Source: an uncultured Oscillibacter sp.
GTDB taxonomy: Bacteria; Bacillota; Clostridia; Oscillospirales; Oscillospiraceae
Assembly (NCBI GenBank): GCA_910589315.1
Contig: CAJUTB010000047.1
Location: forward strand, 1-16,588
Reading direction: 5' to 3'
DNA: 16,588 bases
Part shown: piece after piece, positions 7,718 to 14,529 of the stretch
How the letters are laid out: the number at the start of each line of letters is the position of its first letter
How positions within the stretch are numbered: the stretch's first letter is position 1
The notes under the pieces: generated by a model
The model's input: the letters and a program-made list of their open reading frames with translations, nothing else
Told to the model about the DNA's origin: nothing
Databases searched by the model: none
Program-made: the position numbers and the translations under genes

Positions 7718-7923
7718 CAGCTGCTTGCGGGCAGCTGGTCCTATTTCCACCCCCCATTTTCTCTTTTTCTTGGCAAAGAAAAAGAGAAAACGGGCCGTGG
7801 ACGGTCCAAAAGAGAAAAAGACGCTGGTAAGATTGGTGGAAACCTCCCGCTTGGTGGAACTTAAACGAGAAGTCCATCACTGATTTGATCTGCTTCTCTT
7901 TCCGCTGCCGCTGCTGCTGGTGG
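7718..7923 (-). repeat. Structured interspersed repeat, copy A
   Basis: About 200 bases, read on the minus strand. In order it has a CAG/CGG-rich left end, the shared string GGACTTCTCGTTT, a pyrimidine tract, GGACCG, a long hairpin, GGACC, and a small hairpin (7718-7737). The same order is seen in copies B and C. It lies in the 616-base gap between cls (ends upstream at 7577) and pncB. No gene with a convincing start is seen in that gap. The copy has diverged from B and C in its stems, but pairing is kept. No target-site duplication or transposase is visible. Confidence 0.8.
7746..7821 (-). other. Putative triple-helix hairpin core, copy A
   Basis: On the minus strand, a pyrimidine tract TCTTTTTCTCTTTT (7808-7821) precedes GGACCG. 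A hairpin follows: TCCAC/GTGGA lower stem, a GG/GG internal loop, CCC/GGG, a G-T pair, and a perfect 15-bp stem of TTTTCTCTTTTTCTT with AAGAAAAAGAGAAAA closed by four bases. The upstream tract matches the purine arm in parallel orientation at 14 consecutive positions (T on A, C on G). The structure as RNA or DNA is inferred. Confidence 0.6.
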
Positions 7924-7973
7924 TTGAAAAAATATGAATCAGCCGCTCTGCCCACCAGCAGCAGCGACAGCGG
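7902..7973. repeat. Inverted repeat joining copies A and B
   Basis: 22-base arms (7902-7923 and 7952-7973) match as inverted repeats with one difference. They are built of CAG/CTG and CGG/CCG units and separated by 28 bases. They are the left ends of copies A and B, placed head to head. Confidence 0.8.
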
Positions 7974-8152
7974 GGTTCGGCGCAGAGGCAAATCGATTTG
8001 GACTTCTCGTTTCTAGGAGTATCATCCAAAGTTTTGCACCGCACCTTTCAAACGCTCTTTTCTTTTGGACCGTGAACGGCCCGTTTTCTTTTCTCTCGCC
8101 AGAGAAAAGAAAATGGGGGGTTCGATTTTGGACCAGCCATTGCGAATGGCTG
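7952..8152 (+). repeat. Structured interspersed repeat, copy B
   Basis: A plus-strand copy, about 200 bases, inverted relative to copy A and in the same relative orientation as copy C. It shares with C the string TCGATTTGGACTTCTCGTTT, a pyrimidine tract, GGACCGTGAACGGCCCG, the long hairpin, TGGGGGGTTC, and a small hairpin CAGCCATT-GCG-AATGGCTG (8134-8152). It stops a few bases before the pncB terminator. Confidence 0.85.
8055..8123 (+). other. Putative triple-helix hairpin core, copy B
   Basis: The pyrimidine tract CTCTTTTCTTTT (8055-8066) is followed by GGACCGT. A hairpin at 8074-8123 then has GAAC/GTTC, a GG/GG internal loop, CCC/GGG, G-T, and a perfect 13-bp stem of TTTTCTTTTCTCT with AGAGAAAAGAAAA (loop CGCC). 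The tract matches the purine arm in parallel at 12 consecutive positions. No T-run follows, so it is not an ordinary terminator. Confidence 0.6.
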
Positions 8153-8158
8153 ACTCAC

Positions 8159-8187
8159 AAAAGGAGCCGGAAGCAGCTTCCGGCTCC
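8159..8187 (-). terminator. Rho-independent terminator of pncB
   Basis: On the minus strand, GGAGCCGGAAG pairs with CTTCCGGCTCC (11 bp, three-base loop), followed by TTTT. It begins six bases after the pncB stop codon. Confidence 0.9.
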
Positions 8188-8193
8188 TGATGC

Positions 8194-9648
8194 TCAAACG
8201 CCAGCTTGTGTTTGAAGGAGCGATTGCTTTACATCCCACAGGGTTTGCGACAAATCCACATAATAATTGTGCGGGTTCTCAAACCGCTTCACTTCCGCCC
8301 AGAGGGCGTCAATCTGCTCGCGGCAGTACGCCTGAATATCCTTGAGGGACGGACTCTCATAGACCAGCTTTCCGCCTTCAAACACCGGAACCTGCAACGG
8401 CTTTGCCGTGAAATCCGTATAAATCTTGCGTTTCCATGTGGCGTGGGGGTCGAACAGCTCCAAAGGCTGGCTCTCGTCAATCGTCTCATTCCACAACGTA
8501 ATATAATCCGCCTCCGCCTTGCCCGTTGCATTGTCATAAATCCGCCACAGCTTCTTGAAATGCGGATTCGTAATCTTGCCGACATTCTCACTCACCTTAA
8601 TCTTCGGCAAAATGCTTCCGTCCGCTTCCTCAACGGCAACCAACTTATATACTCCGCCGAAAACTGGCTGGCTGCTGGCCGTAATCATACGCTCGCCAAC
8701 CCCGAACATATCCACTTTCGCTCCCTGCATAATAAGGTCCCGAATGATATATTCATCCAAAGAGTTGGACGCGGAAATCTGACACTCCGTCCAGCCTGCT
8801 TCATCCAGCATCTTCCGCGCCTTCTGACTGAGATAGGAAATATCGCCCGAATCCAGCCGAATCCCACACTTCCGAATTCCCAACGGCTTCAACACCTTGT
8901 CAAACGCCCGAATGGCATCCGGTACGCCGGACTTGAGCGTATTATACGTGTCCACCAAAAGCGTCGCGTTATGGGGATACATCCGGCAGTAAGTCTCAAA
9001 CGCCTCCAGCTGGCTGCCGAACATCTGAACCCACGCGTGTGCCATCGTCCCCCCTGCGGGAACTCCGTAAAGCTGATCGGAAATCGTACAGGCCGTCCCG
9101 GCACAGCCGCCAATATATGCCGCGCGCGCACCGGCTATGGCTCCATCCGCGCCCTGGGCGCGGCGGGAACCGAATTCCAGCACCGTCCGCCCTTGGGCGG
9201 CGCGGCAAATGCGGTTTGCCTTGGTGGCAATCAAGCTCTGATGGTTCAACGTCAAAAGCGTAAACGTCTCAATCAGCTGCGCCTGAATGGCCGGCGCACG
9301 GACGGTAAGCAGGGGCTCCTGTGGAAAAACCGGCGTGCCCTCGGGAATCGCCCAAATGTCGCCGGTAAATCGGAAATCCCGGAGAAATGCAAGAAATTCC
9401 TCCGGAAACATTCCGCGGTTCCGCAGGTATGCAATGTCCTCGCCGCTGAAATGCAGGTCCTTCAGATATTGGATAAGCTGTTCCAAACCGGCGCAGATGG
9501 CAAAACCGCCCTGGTCGGGAACGTCGCGGAAGAACACGTCAAAATAAGTAATCCGGTCCTGAAGGCCCGCCTGAAAGTAGCCGCTGCCCATGGTCAGTTC
9601 ATAGAAGTCGCAGAGCATGGTCATATTCAACTTTTCATCCGTAAGCAT
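8194..9648 (-). CDS. pncB: Nicotinate phosphoribosyltransferase
   Basis: A 484-residue enzyme, the usual length of the Gram-positive form. It joins nicotinate to PRPP to give nicotinate mononucleotide, the entry step of NAD salvage, with ATP hydrolysis. The N-terminus MTMLCDFYELTM is the family's typical opening. EFGSRRAQG (about 158-166) and YIGGCAGTACT (about 178-188) match the phosphoribosyltransferase core. GTMAHAW contains His204, the probable phosphorylated histidine, and RLDSGD (about 267-272) matches the PRPP-site region. The ATG at 9648 has AGAGG upstream. It stands alone, with its own promoter and terminator, and is transcribed divergently from the pyr operon. Both pathways use PRPP, but no shared regulatory site was recognised. 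Confidence 0.95.
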   Translation of the reverse strand: MLTDEKLNMTMLCDFYELTMGSGYFQAGLQDRITYFDVFFRDVPDQGGFAICAGLEQLIQYLKDLHFSGEDIAYLRNRGMFPEEFLAFLRDFRFTGDIWAIPEGTPVFPQEPLLTVRAPAIQAQLIETFTLLTLNHQSLIATKANRICRAAQGRTVLEFGSRRAQGADGAIAGARAAYIGGCAGTACTISDQLYGVPAGGTMAHAWVQMFGSQLEAFETYCRMYPHNATLLVDTYNTLKSGVPDAIRAFDKVLKPLGIRKCGIRLDSGDISYLSQKARKMLDEAGWTECQISASNSLDEYIIRDLIMQGAKVDMFGVGERMITASSQPVFGGVYKLVAVEEADGSILPKIKVSENVGKITNPHFKKLWRIYDNATGKAEADYITLWNETIDESQPLELFDPHATWKRKIYTDFTAKPLQVPVFEGGKLVYESPSLKDIQAYCREQIDALWAEVKRFENPHNYYVDLSQTLWDVKQSLLQTQAGV

Positions 9649-9680
9649 TTCAAACGCCTCTTTTCGATTCAGTTCCTCCT

Positions 9681-9709
9681 ATTATAAGCATATCCCCACC
9701 GAAAAGCAA
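9681..9709 (-). promoter_or_regulatory. pncB promoter
   Basis: On the minus strand, TTGCTT (9704-9709), 17 bases, then perfect TATAAT (9681-9686). The predicted start is near 9674. That falls in or just after a strong AGGAGG (9675-9680), which therefore cannot be the pncB ribosome site. Confidence 0.75.
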
Positions 9710-9870
9710 TGCTTTTTTACAGTTTTCCCCCATAATGGAAGCGGATAATTATGGACAATGGGGTATGCGGCCGCCGGACAACATTTACGGCAGAATTTTC
9801 CTTCACAGCCCACGATCCGTTCCGGCAAATATGAAAAGCAGGCCGCCGCGCCAACCCGTAAAGGAAGCTC
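9710..9870. other. Divergent intergenic region, no gene seen
   Basis: This stretch lies between the pncB and pyrC promoters. Reading both strands shows no ORF with a ribosome site, no convincing terminator, and no PyrR-binding anti-anti-terminator or recognisable riboswitch. Confidence 0.5.
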
Positions 9871-9899
9871 TTGACAGAAGGACGCTTTTCCAGTAATAT
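9871..9899 (+). promoter_or_regulatory. pyr operon promoter
   Basis: A perfect TTGACA (9871-9876), 17 bases, then TAATAT (9894-9899). The predicted start is near 9905-9907, giving a leader of only about 30 bases. That is too short for a classic PyrR attenuator. Confidence 0.85.
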
Positions 9900-9900
9900 A

Positions 9901-9913
9901 AGCATGAAATGCT
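9901..9913 (+). promoter_or_regulatory. Small hairpin at the start of the pyr transcript
   Basis: AGCAT-GAA-ATGCT forms a 5-bp hairpin spanning the predicted transcription start, just before the AAGGAG of pyrC (9921-9926). If transcription began at or before 9901, the hairpin would sit at the extreme 5' end. Confidence 0.35.
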
Positions 9914-9935
9914 GAAAGACAAGGAGTTACTGCGT

Positions 9936-11210
9936 ATGAAATTGCTGCTGGCCGGCGGTTCTGTCCTGTGGAACGGGAAATTTCAGCCCATGGAAATCGA
10001 AATATCCGAGGGCCGTATTGTTTCCATTTCTCCCACCCTTCCAAAAGAGGGCCGAACCGTTCTTGAATTGCATAATCGTTTCGTTGTTCCAGGTTTCGTT
10101 GATGTTCATGTCCATCTTCGACAGCCTGGCTTTTCTTATAAGGAAACGATTGCGTCCGGGTCCGCCGCCGCCGCCGCAGGCGGCTACACTGCGGTATGCG
10201 CCATGCCGAACCTGAAGCCGGTCCCCGACTGCCTGGAAAACCTGCAAGCGGAACTGGATTTTATTGCGAAAGACGCCAAAATCCATGTCTATCCCTACGG
10301 GGCCATAACCCGCGGGGAAAAAGGCGAGGCCTTGGCCGATCTGGCCGCTACCGCGCCCTATGTCTGCGGCTGGTCTGACGACGGACGGGGCGTGCAGTCC
10401 GATGGGCAGATGCGTCAGGCGATGGAACTGGCCAAAACGCTGGGCAAACCCATTGCCGCCCACTGCGAAGACGAACGCCTTTTGACGCCCGGCTGGCGCG
10501 TCCACGACGGCGCATACGCCCGCCGTCACGGCCTGACCGGCAACAATCCGGAGAGCGAGTGGCGGCAGGTGGAACGGGATATCGGCCTTGTTCGGGAGAC
10601 CGGCTGCCGCTACCACGTCTGCCACGTCTCCACCAAAGAAAGCGTCGCGCGGATTCGCGCCGCTAAGGCCGAGGGCCTGCCGGTCTCCTGCGAGACCGCC
10701 CCCCACTACCTGCTTTTGTGCGACGAGGATTTGCAGGACGACGGACGTTTCAAAATGAATCCGCCCATCCGCACCGCCGCCGACCGGGACGCCCTAGTGG
10801 AAGCACTGCTCGACGGAACCGTTGACTGTATCGCCACCGACCACGCCCCCCACTCCGCCGCGGAAAAGGCCGGGGGCCTGCACATGAGTCTCAACGGAAT
10901 CGTAGGGCTGGAGACGGCGTTCCCGGTGCTGTACACGAAGCTGGTAAAACCGGGAATCGTCCCCATGGAAACGCTGCTCCATGCGCTGTGCGTCAATCCC
11001 CGCCGTTTGTTTCGCCTGCCGGGCGGGGAAATCGCGGAGGGCCAGCCCGCCGATTTGACAGTATTGGACCTGGACTGCCCCCACACCATCGACAGCGGGA
11101 AATTCCAATCCATGAGCCGTTCCACGCCCTTCGACGGCTGGGAGGTTTCCGCCGGGGTGCATATGACCCTCTGCGGCGGAGAAATCGTCTACCAGGAGGG
11201 TCTGGAATGA
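9936..11210 (+). CDS. pyrC: Dihydroorotase
   Basis: A 424-residue amidohydrolase that closes carbamoyl-aspartate to dihydroorotate, step three of UMP synthesis. Metal and catalytic residues fit the Bacillus type I pattern: H58 and H60 in DVHVHLRQPG, D148 in SDDGRGV, H176 in AAHCEDE, H230 in CHVSTKES, and D302 in ATDHAPHS. As in that group, an Asp takes the place of the carbamylated lysine. The ATG at 9936 is chosen because AAGGAG lies nine bases upstream. An in-frame ATG at 9909 has no ribosome site. It is the first gene of the pyr operon and ends in an ATGA overlap with pyrK. Confidence 0.96.
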   Translation: MKLLLAGGSVLWNGKFQPMEIEISEGRIVSISPTLPKEGRTVLELHNRFVVPGFVDVHVHLRQPGFSYKETIASGSAAAAAGGYTAVCAMPNLKPVPDCLENLQAELDFIAKDAKIHVYPYGAITRGEKGEALADLAATAPYVCGWSDDGRGVQSDGQMRQAMELAKTLGKPIAAHCEDERLLTPGWRVHDGAYARRHGLTGNNPESEWRQVERDIGLVRETGCRYHVCHVSTKESVARIRAAKAEGLPVSCETAPHYLLLCDEDLQDDGRFKMNPPIRTAADRDALVEALLDGTVDCIATDHAPHSAAEKAGGLHMSLNGIVGLETAFPVLYTKLVKPGIVPMETLLHALCVNPRRLFRLPGGEIAEGQPADLTVLDLDCPHTIDSGKFQSMSRSTPFDGWEVSAGVHMTLCGGEIVYQEGLE

Positions 11211-11959
11211 AACAAGGCATTTTTACGCTGAAAGAGGTTCAGGACAAAGGCGGCGGCATCTGGCGGCTGCGCCTGGCGGGAGACACCTCCGCCATCACCG
11301 CTCCGGGGCAGTTTGTCAACATCCAACTGCCGGGGAAATTCCTCCGGCGGCCCATCTCCGTCTCCGATTGGTGGGAGGAGGATATGTCCCTGCTGGTCAA
11401 AGAGGCCGGAGAGGGAACCCGCGAACTGGTCCACCTTCCTATAGGGACAGAGCTGGATGTGCTGACCGGCCTTGGAAACGGCTTTGACGTTTCTGAGGCA
11501 AAGGGAAAACACGCCGTCCTGGTGAGCGGAGGCATCGGCATTGCGCCGCTGTATGGTCTCGTCCGGTGCATGGAGGAGGCGGGCGTGGAGATTCAAGCGA
11601 TTGTGACGGGTTTTGCCTCCGAGGACCAGGCCCGCGTCCTTTACCGCGGCGACTGGGTAATTAAGGGGTATCGCGTTCTGCCGGTCACAGAGGACGGAAG
11701 CCTGGGAACGAAGGGCCTTGTGACCGACATTTTGGGGCATATGCTTCCGGACAGCCATTATGTCATGGCCTGCGGTCCCGCGCCGATGCTGAAAGCCATC
11801 TGCAATCTGCCTCAGATTACCGGCGGACAGTTCAGCTTTGAGGCCCGTATGGCCTGCGGCTTCGGGGCCTGCGTGGGCTGTACCATCCCCACGCGGAACG
11901 GTCCCCGCCGGGTCTGTAAAGATGGTCCTGTGTTTCGCAAGGAGGAGATTGTATGGTAG
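11207..11959 (+). CDS. pyrK: Dihydroorotate dehydrogenase B electron-transfer subunit
   Basis: A 250-residue ferredoxin-reductase-like protein. An FAD-binding RRPISV is at residues 47-52 and a nucleotide-binding GGIGIAPLY at 108-116. The C-terminal [2Fe-2S] cluster motif has cysteines 217, 222, 225 and 237 (C-x4-C-x2-C-x11-C). It passes electrons from PyrD to NAD+ in the PyrD2-PyrK2 complex. The start at 11207 overlaps the pyrC stop as ATGA and has AGGAGGG at good spacing. Reading further upstream in frame would lie inside pyrC. The length and motifs match the family, and its presence directly before pyrD supports the class 1B assignment of that enzyme. Confidence 0.95.
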   Translation: MKQGIFTLKEVQDKGGGIWRLRLAGDTSAITAPGQFVNIQLPGKFLRRPISVSDWWEEDMSLLVKEAGEGTRELVHLPIGTELDVLTGLGNGFDVSEAKGKHAVLVSGGIGIAPLYGLVRCMEEAGVEIQAIVTGFASEDQARVLYRGDWVIKGYRVLPVTEDGSLGTKGLVTDILGHMLPDSHYVMACGPAPMLKAICNLPQITGGQFSFEARMACGFGACVGCTIPTRNGPRRVCKDGPVFRKEEIVW

Positions 11960-12870
11960 ACCTTTCGGTAAATCTCGCGGGCGTGACGCTGAAAAACCCG
12001 ATCATTCCAGCCTCCGGCGCCTTCGGCTATGGCCGGGAGTTCGCGGAGCTGTACGACCTGAATCTTCTGGGCAGCTTTTCCTGGAAGGGGACCACCGGAG
12101 AAGCCCGCGCAGGCAATCCTCAGCCCCGCATTGCGGAAACCCCCGCCGGGATGCTGAACGCCGTGGGTCTGCAAAATCCCGGCATAGAGGCTGTGATCGA
12201 GGAGGAAATACCGAACATAGCCCGAATATTCCAGGGGCCGGTGATTGCCAATGTGGGCGGTTTTTCCTTGGAGGAATACGCCGAAAACTGCCGCAAATTG
12301 TCGGACTGCCAACAGGCGGCCATTTTGGAAGTCAACATTTCCTGTCCCAACGTTCATGCGGGAGGAACGAATTTCGGGTCCAGCCCGGAGAGCGCGGCCG
12401 CCGTCACCCGGGCGGTGAGAGCCGCCACGCAAAAACCGGTTTTCCTGAAACTCAGTCCGAATGTCACAGACATTGCGGCCATTGCGAAAGCCTGCGCGGA
12501 CGAAGGGGCCGACGGACTCTGCCTCATCAACACCCTGCTGGGGATGCGGATTGACCTGAAAACCCGCCGTCCGGTTCTGGCAAACCGTACCGGGGGATTG
12601 TCCGGCCCCGCCGTGTTTCCGGTGGCCCTGCGGATGGTTTACGACGTGTACGAGGCGGTAAAACTTCCGATTATCGGCTGCGGCGGCGTCAGCTCTGCCA
12701 GGGACGCCGCTGAAATGATGCTGGCAGGCGCGTCGGTGGTGGAAATCGGCGCGGCGAACCTGCGGAACCCATATGCCTGCAAAGAAATCATAGAGGACCT
12801 GCCCGCTGTCTGCGCAGAGCTGGGCGTTACCAAAATTTCCGACTTGACAGGAGGCGCGCACCATGGCTAA
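11953..12870 (+). CDS. pyrD: Dihydroorotate dehydrogenase, class 1B catalytic subunit
   Basis: A 305-residue FMN barrel enzyme that oxidises dihydroorotate to orotate in the cytoplasm. The catalytic base is a cysteine, C131 in EVNISCPNVHAGG, which marks class 1 rather than the membrane class 2 enzymes (serine). Phosphate and FMN contacts are seen in the GCGGVSSARDAAEM region near residues 236-249. The ATG at 11953 overlaps the pyrK end by seven bases and follows GGAGGAG. The adjacent pyrK gives NAD+ as the likely electron acceptor. Confidence 0.96.
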   Translation: MVDLSVNLAGVTLKNPIIPASGAFGYGREFAELYDLNLLGSFSWKGTTGEARAGNPQPRIAETPAGMLNAVGLQNPGIEAVIEEEIPNIARIFQGPVIANVGGFSLEEYAENCRKLSDCQQAAILEVNISCPNVHAGGTNFGSSPESAAAVTRAVRAATQKPVFLKLSPNVTDIAAIAKACADEGADGLCLINTLLGMRIDLKTRRPVLANRTGGLSGPAVFPVALRMVYDVYEAVKLPIIGCGGVSSARDAAEMMLAGASVVEIGAANLRNPYACKEIIEDLPAVCAELGVTKISDLTGGAHHG

Positions 12871-13573
12871 AGAAGTGATCATCGCGTTGGACTTCCCCAC
12901 ACGAAACGAAACCCTTGCTTTTCTCGACCGGTTCCCGGCGGGAGAAAAACCCTTCATTAAAATCGGCATGGAGCTGTTTTATGCGGAGGGACCCCAGATT
13001 GTCCGGGACCTGAAAGCCCGCGGCCATAAGATTTTCCTTGATTTGAAGCTCCACGACATTCCCAACACGGTCAAGCGGGCGATGGCCGTTCTCTCCCGGC
13101 TGGACGTGGATATGGTAAACCTTCACGCGGCGGGGACCTCCGGCATGATGAAAGCGGCTCTGGAAGGGCTCACCCGGTCCGATGGCACAAGACCGCTGCT
13201 GATTGCCGTCACGCAGCTTACCAGCACTGCGCCGGACGCGCTGAAAGAAGAATTGCTCATCGAAACGCCGATGCCGGAAACAGTTTTGGCTTACGCGAAA
13301 AATGCCGCCGCCAGCGGATTAGACGGCGTGGTATGTTCTCCTCTGGAAGCGGCTCTGGTGAAAGAATACTGCGGCGAACATTTCTGCACGGTAACGCCGG
13401 GCGTTCGGTTTGCGGGCGGCGACGCAGGCGACCAAAAGCGCGTCATGACGCCGGAGCAAGCGGCGCGGAACGGCTGCGATTATATCGTTATGGGCCGTCC
13501 GATCACCCAGGCGGCGGACCCGGCGGCGGCTTACCGTCAGGCTGTAACGGAGTTTTCGGGGATGCCGCTATGA
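12863..13573 (+). CDS. pyrF: Orotidine 5'-phosphate decarboxylase
   Basis: A 236-residue enzyme that decarboxylates OMP to UMP, the last step of the pathway. The catalytic tetrad region is clear: Asp10 in IIALDF, Lys33 in FIKIGMELF, and D60-x-K62-x2-D65 in FLDLKLHDIPNT. The phosphate-binding end is TPGVRFAGGD and MGRPITQAADP. It overlaps pyrD by eight bases with AGGAGG upstream of the ATG, so translation is coupled. It is of the short group I type seen in Bacillus and many Clostridia. Confidence 0.96.
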   Translation: MAKEVIIALDFPTRNETLAFLDRFPAGEKPFIKIGMELFYAEGPQIVRDLKARGHKIFLDLKLHDIPNTVKRAMAVLSRLDVDMVNLHAAGTSGMMKAALEGLTRSDGTRPLLIAVTQLTSTAPDALKEELLIETPMPETVLAYAKNAAASGLDGVVCSPLEAALVKEYCGEHFCTVTPGVRFAGGDAGDQKRVMTPEQAARNGCDYIVMGRPITQAADPAAAYRQAVTEFSGMPL

Positions 13574-13624
13574 GCGGGTAATCCTGAAAATCGCTTGTCA
13601 GCAGACAAATGAAAGGAGATTTTT

Positions 13625-14260
13625 ATGAATCGAGAACAGACCATCGCGCACGACTTGTTGTCTATTGGCGCAGTGTTTCTCCGCCCTGACGAGCCTTTTA
13701 CATGGGCCAGCGGCATTCAAAGTCCGATCTACTGCGACAACCGGCTGACGCTCACCGCGCCGGATGTTCGGACGCGTGTAGAAGAAGGATTAGTCGATCT
13801 GATTTGCAAACACTATCCGAACGTGGAGGTTTTGATGGGCACATCCACTGCCGGAATTGCTCATGCGGCGATTGTGGGGCATCTTATGGGTTTGCCGATG
13901 GGTTATGTGCGTTCGGGAAGCAAGGACCATGGGCGGCAAAACCGCATTGAGGGCCGTTTGGAAGCGGGCCAGCGGGTAGTGGTGGTGGAGGATTTGATTT
14001 CCACTGCCGGGAGCTGTATTGAAGTTGTGGAGGCTCTGCGGGAAGCGGGGGCGGAGGTCCTGGGCATTGTTTCGATTTTCACGTATGGGATGAAAAAGGG
14101 TCTGGACCGTCTTGCCGCCGCTGGAGTAGAGAATTACAGTCTGTCCAACTTCGATGCGGTCTGTCAGATTGCCGCAGACGAAGGAACCATCAAGCCGGAG
14201 GATATTGACCGCCTGCAAAAATTCCGGGCAAACCCAGCGGATGAGAGTTGGATTCGATAA
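13625..14260 (+). CDS. pyrE: Orotate phosphoribosyltransferase
   Basis: A 211-residue type I phosphoribosyltransferase that makes OMP from orotate and PRPP. The PRPP-binding motif VVVVEDLISTAGS is at residues 118-130. The catalytic flexible loop SGSKDHGRQNRIEG is at about 97-110. AAAGGAG lies before the ATG. It starts 51 bases after pyrF; that gap holds only a weak TTGTC-AGCA-GACAA hairpin. Downstream, 333 bases separate it from pyrB, unlike the tight packing of the earlier genes. Confidence 0.96.
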   Translation: MNREQTIAHDLLSIGAVFLRPDEPFTWASGIQSPIYCDNRLTLTAPDVRTRVEEGLVDLICKHYPNVEVLMGTSTAGIAHAAIVGHLMGLPMGYVRSGSKDHGRQNRIEGRLEAGQRVVVVEDLISTAGSCIEVVEALREAGAEVLGIVSIFTYGMKKGLDRLAAAGVENYSLSNFDAVCQIAADEGTIKPEDIDRLQKFRANPADESWIR

Positions 14261-14333
14261 AAAATTTCCGATTTCAGCCAACCAAGGCTGTTGAAGGAGG
14301 CAGGCGGGCGCAAAGCCCCGCCCCGCAAGCATC

Positions 14334-14529
14334 GCAGCAGCGGCAGCGGAAATAGGAGCAGAGACAAGTCGATTTGGACTTCTCGTTTCCGTTCCGCCAA
14401 GCCGAAGTTTTCCGCCAGGCTCTCAAAACGCTCTTTTCTCTTTGGACCGTGAACGGCCCGTTTCTCTTTTCTCTCGGAGAGAAAAGAGAAATGGGGGGTT
14501 CAAAAAGGACCAGCCATTGCAAATGGCTG
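14334..14529 (+). repeat. Structured interspersed repeat, copy C (inside the pyr operon)
   Basis: About 196 bases with the same order of blocks as copies A and B. These are a CAG/CGG left end, GTCGATTTGGACTTCTCGTT, a pyrimidine tract, GGACCGTGAACGGCCCG, the long hairpin, TGGGGGGTTC, GGACC, and the small hairpin CAGCCATT-GCA-AATGGCTG (14511-14529). It is the most GC-balanced copy and lies in the sense direction of the pyr operon. Confidence 0.85.
14431..14502 (+). other. Putative triple-helix hairpin core, copy C
   Basis: The pyrimidine tract CTCTTTTCTCTTT (14431-14443) precedes GGACCG. The hairpin at 14450-14502 has TGAAC/GTTCA, a GG/GG internal loop, CCC/GGG, G-T, and a perfect 14-bp stem of TTTCTCTTTTCTCT with AGAGAAAAGAGAAA. 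The tract matches the purine arm in parallel at 13 consecutive positions. Confidence 0.6.

Noticed and set aside
8074..8123. Long hairpin of the repeat as a Rho-independent terminator
   Set aside because: The stem is A/T-rich at its top and is followed by TGGGGGGTTC rather than a T-run, so it does not fit the terminator pattern.
7692..8239. Short open frames of 60-115 codons between cls and pncB
   Set aside because: All lie within the inverted repeat copies, lack ribosome sites, and shift frame between copies.
8206..9687. 493-codon open frame antisense to pncB
   Set aside because: The sense frame is a full-length nicotinate phosphoribosyltransferase; the antisense frame has no family features.
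9690..9935. PyrR attenuator or NAD riboswitch in the divergent region
   Set aside because: No terminator/antiterminator pair, no PyrR-loop consensus, and predicted leaders are about 30 bases on each side.
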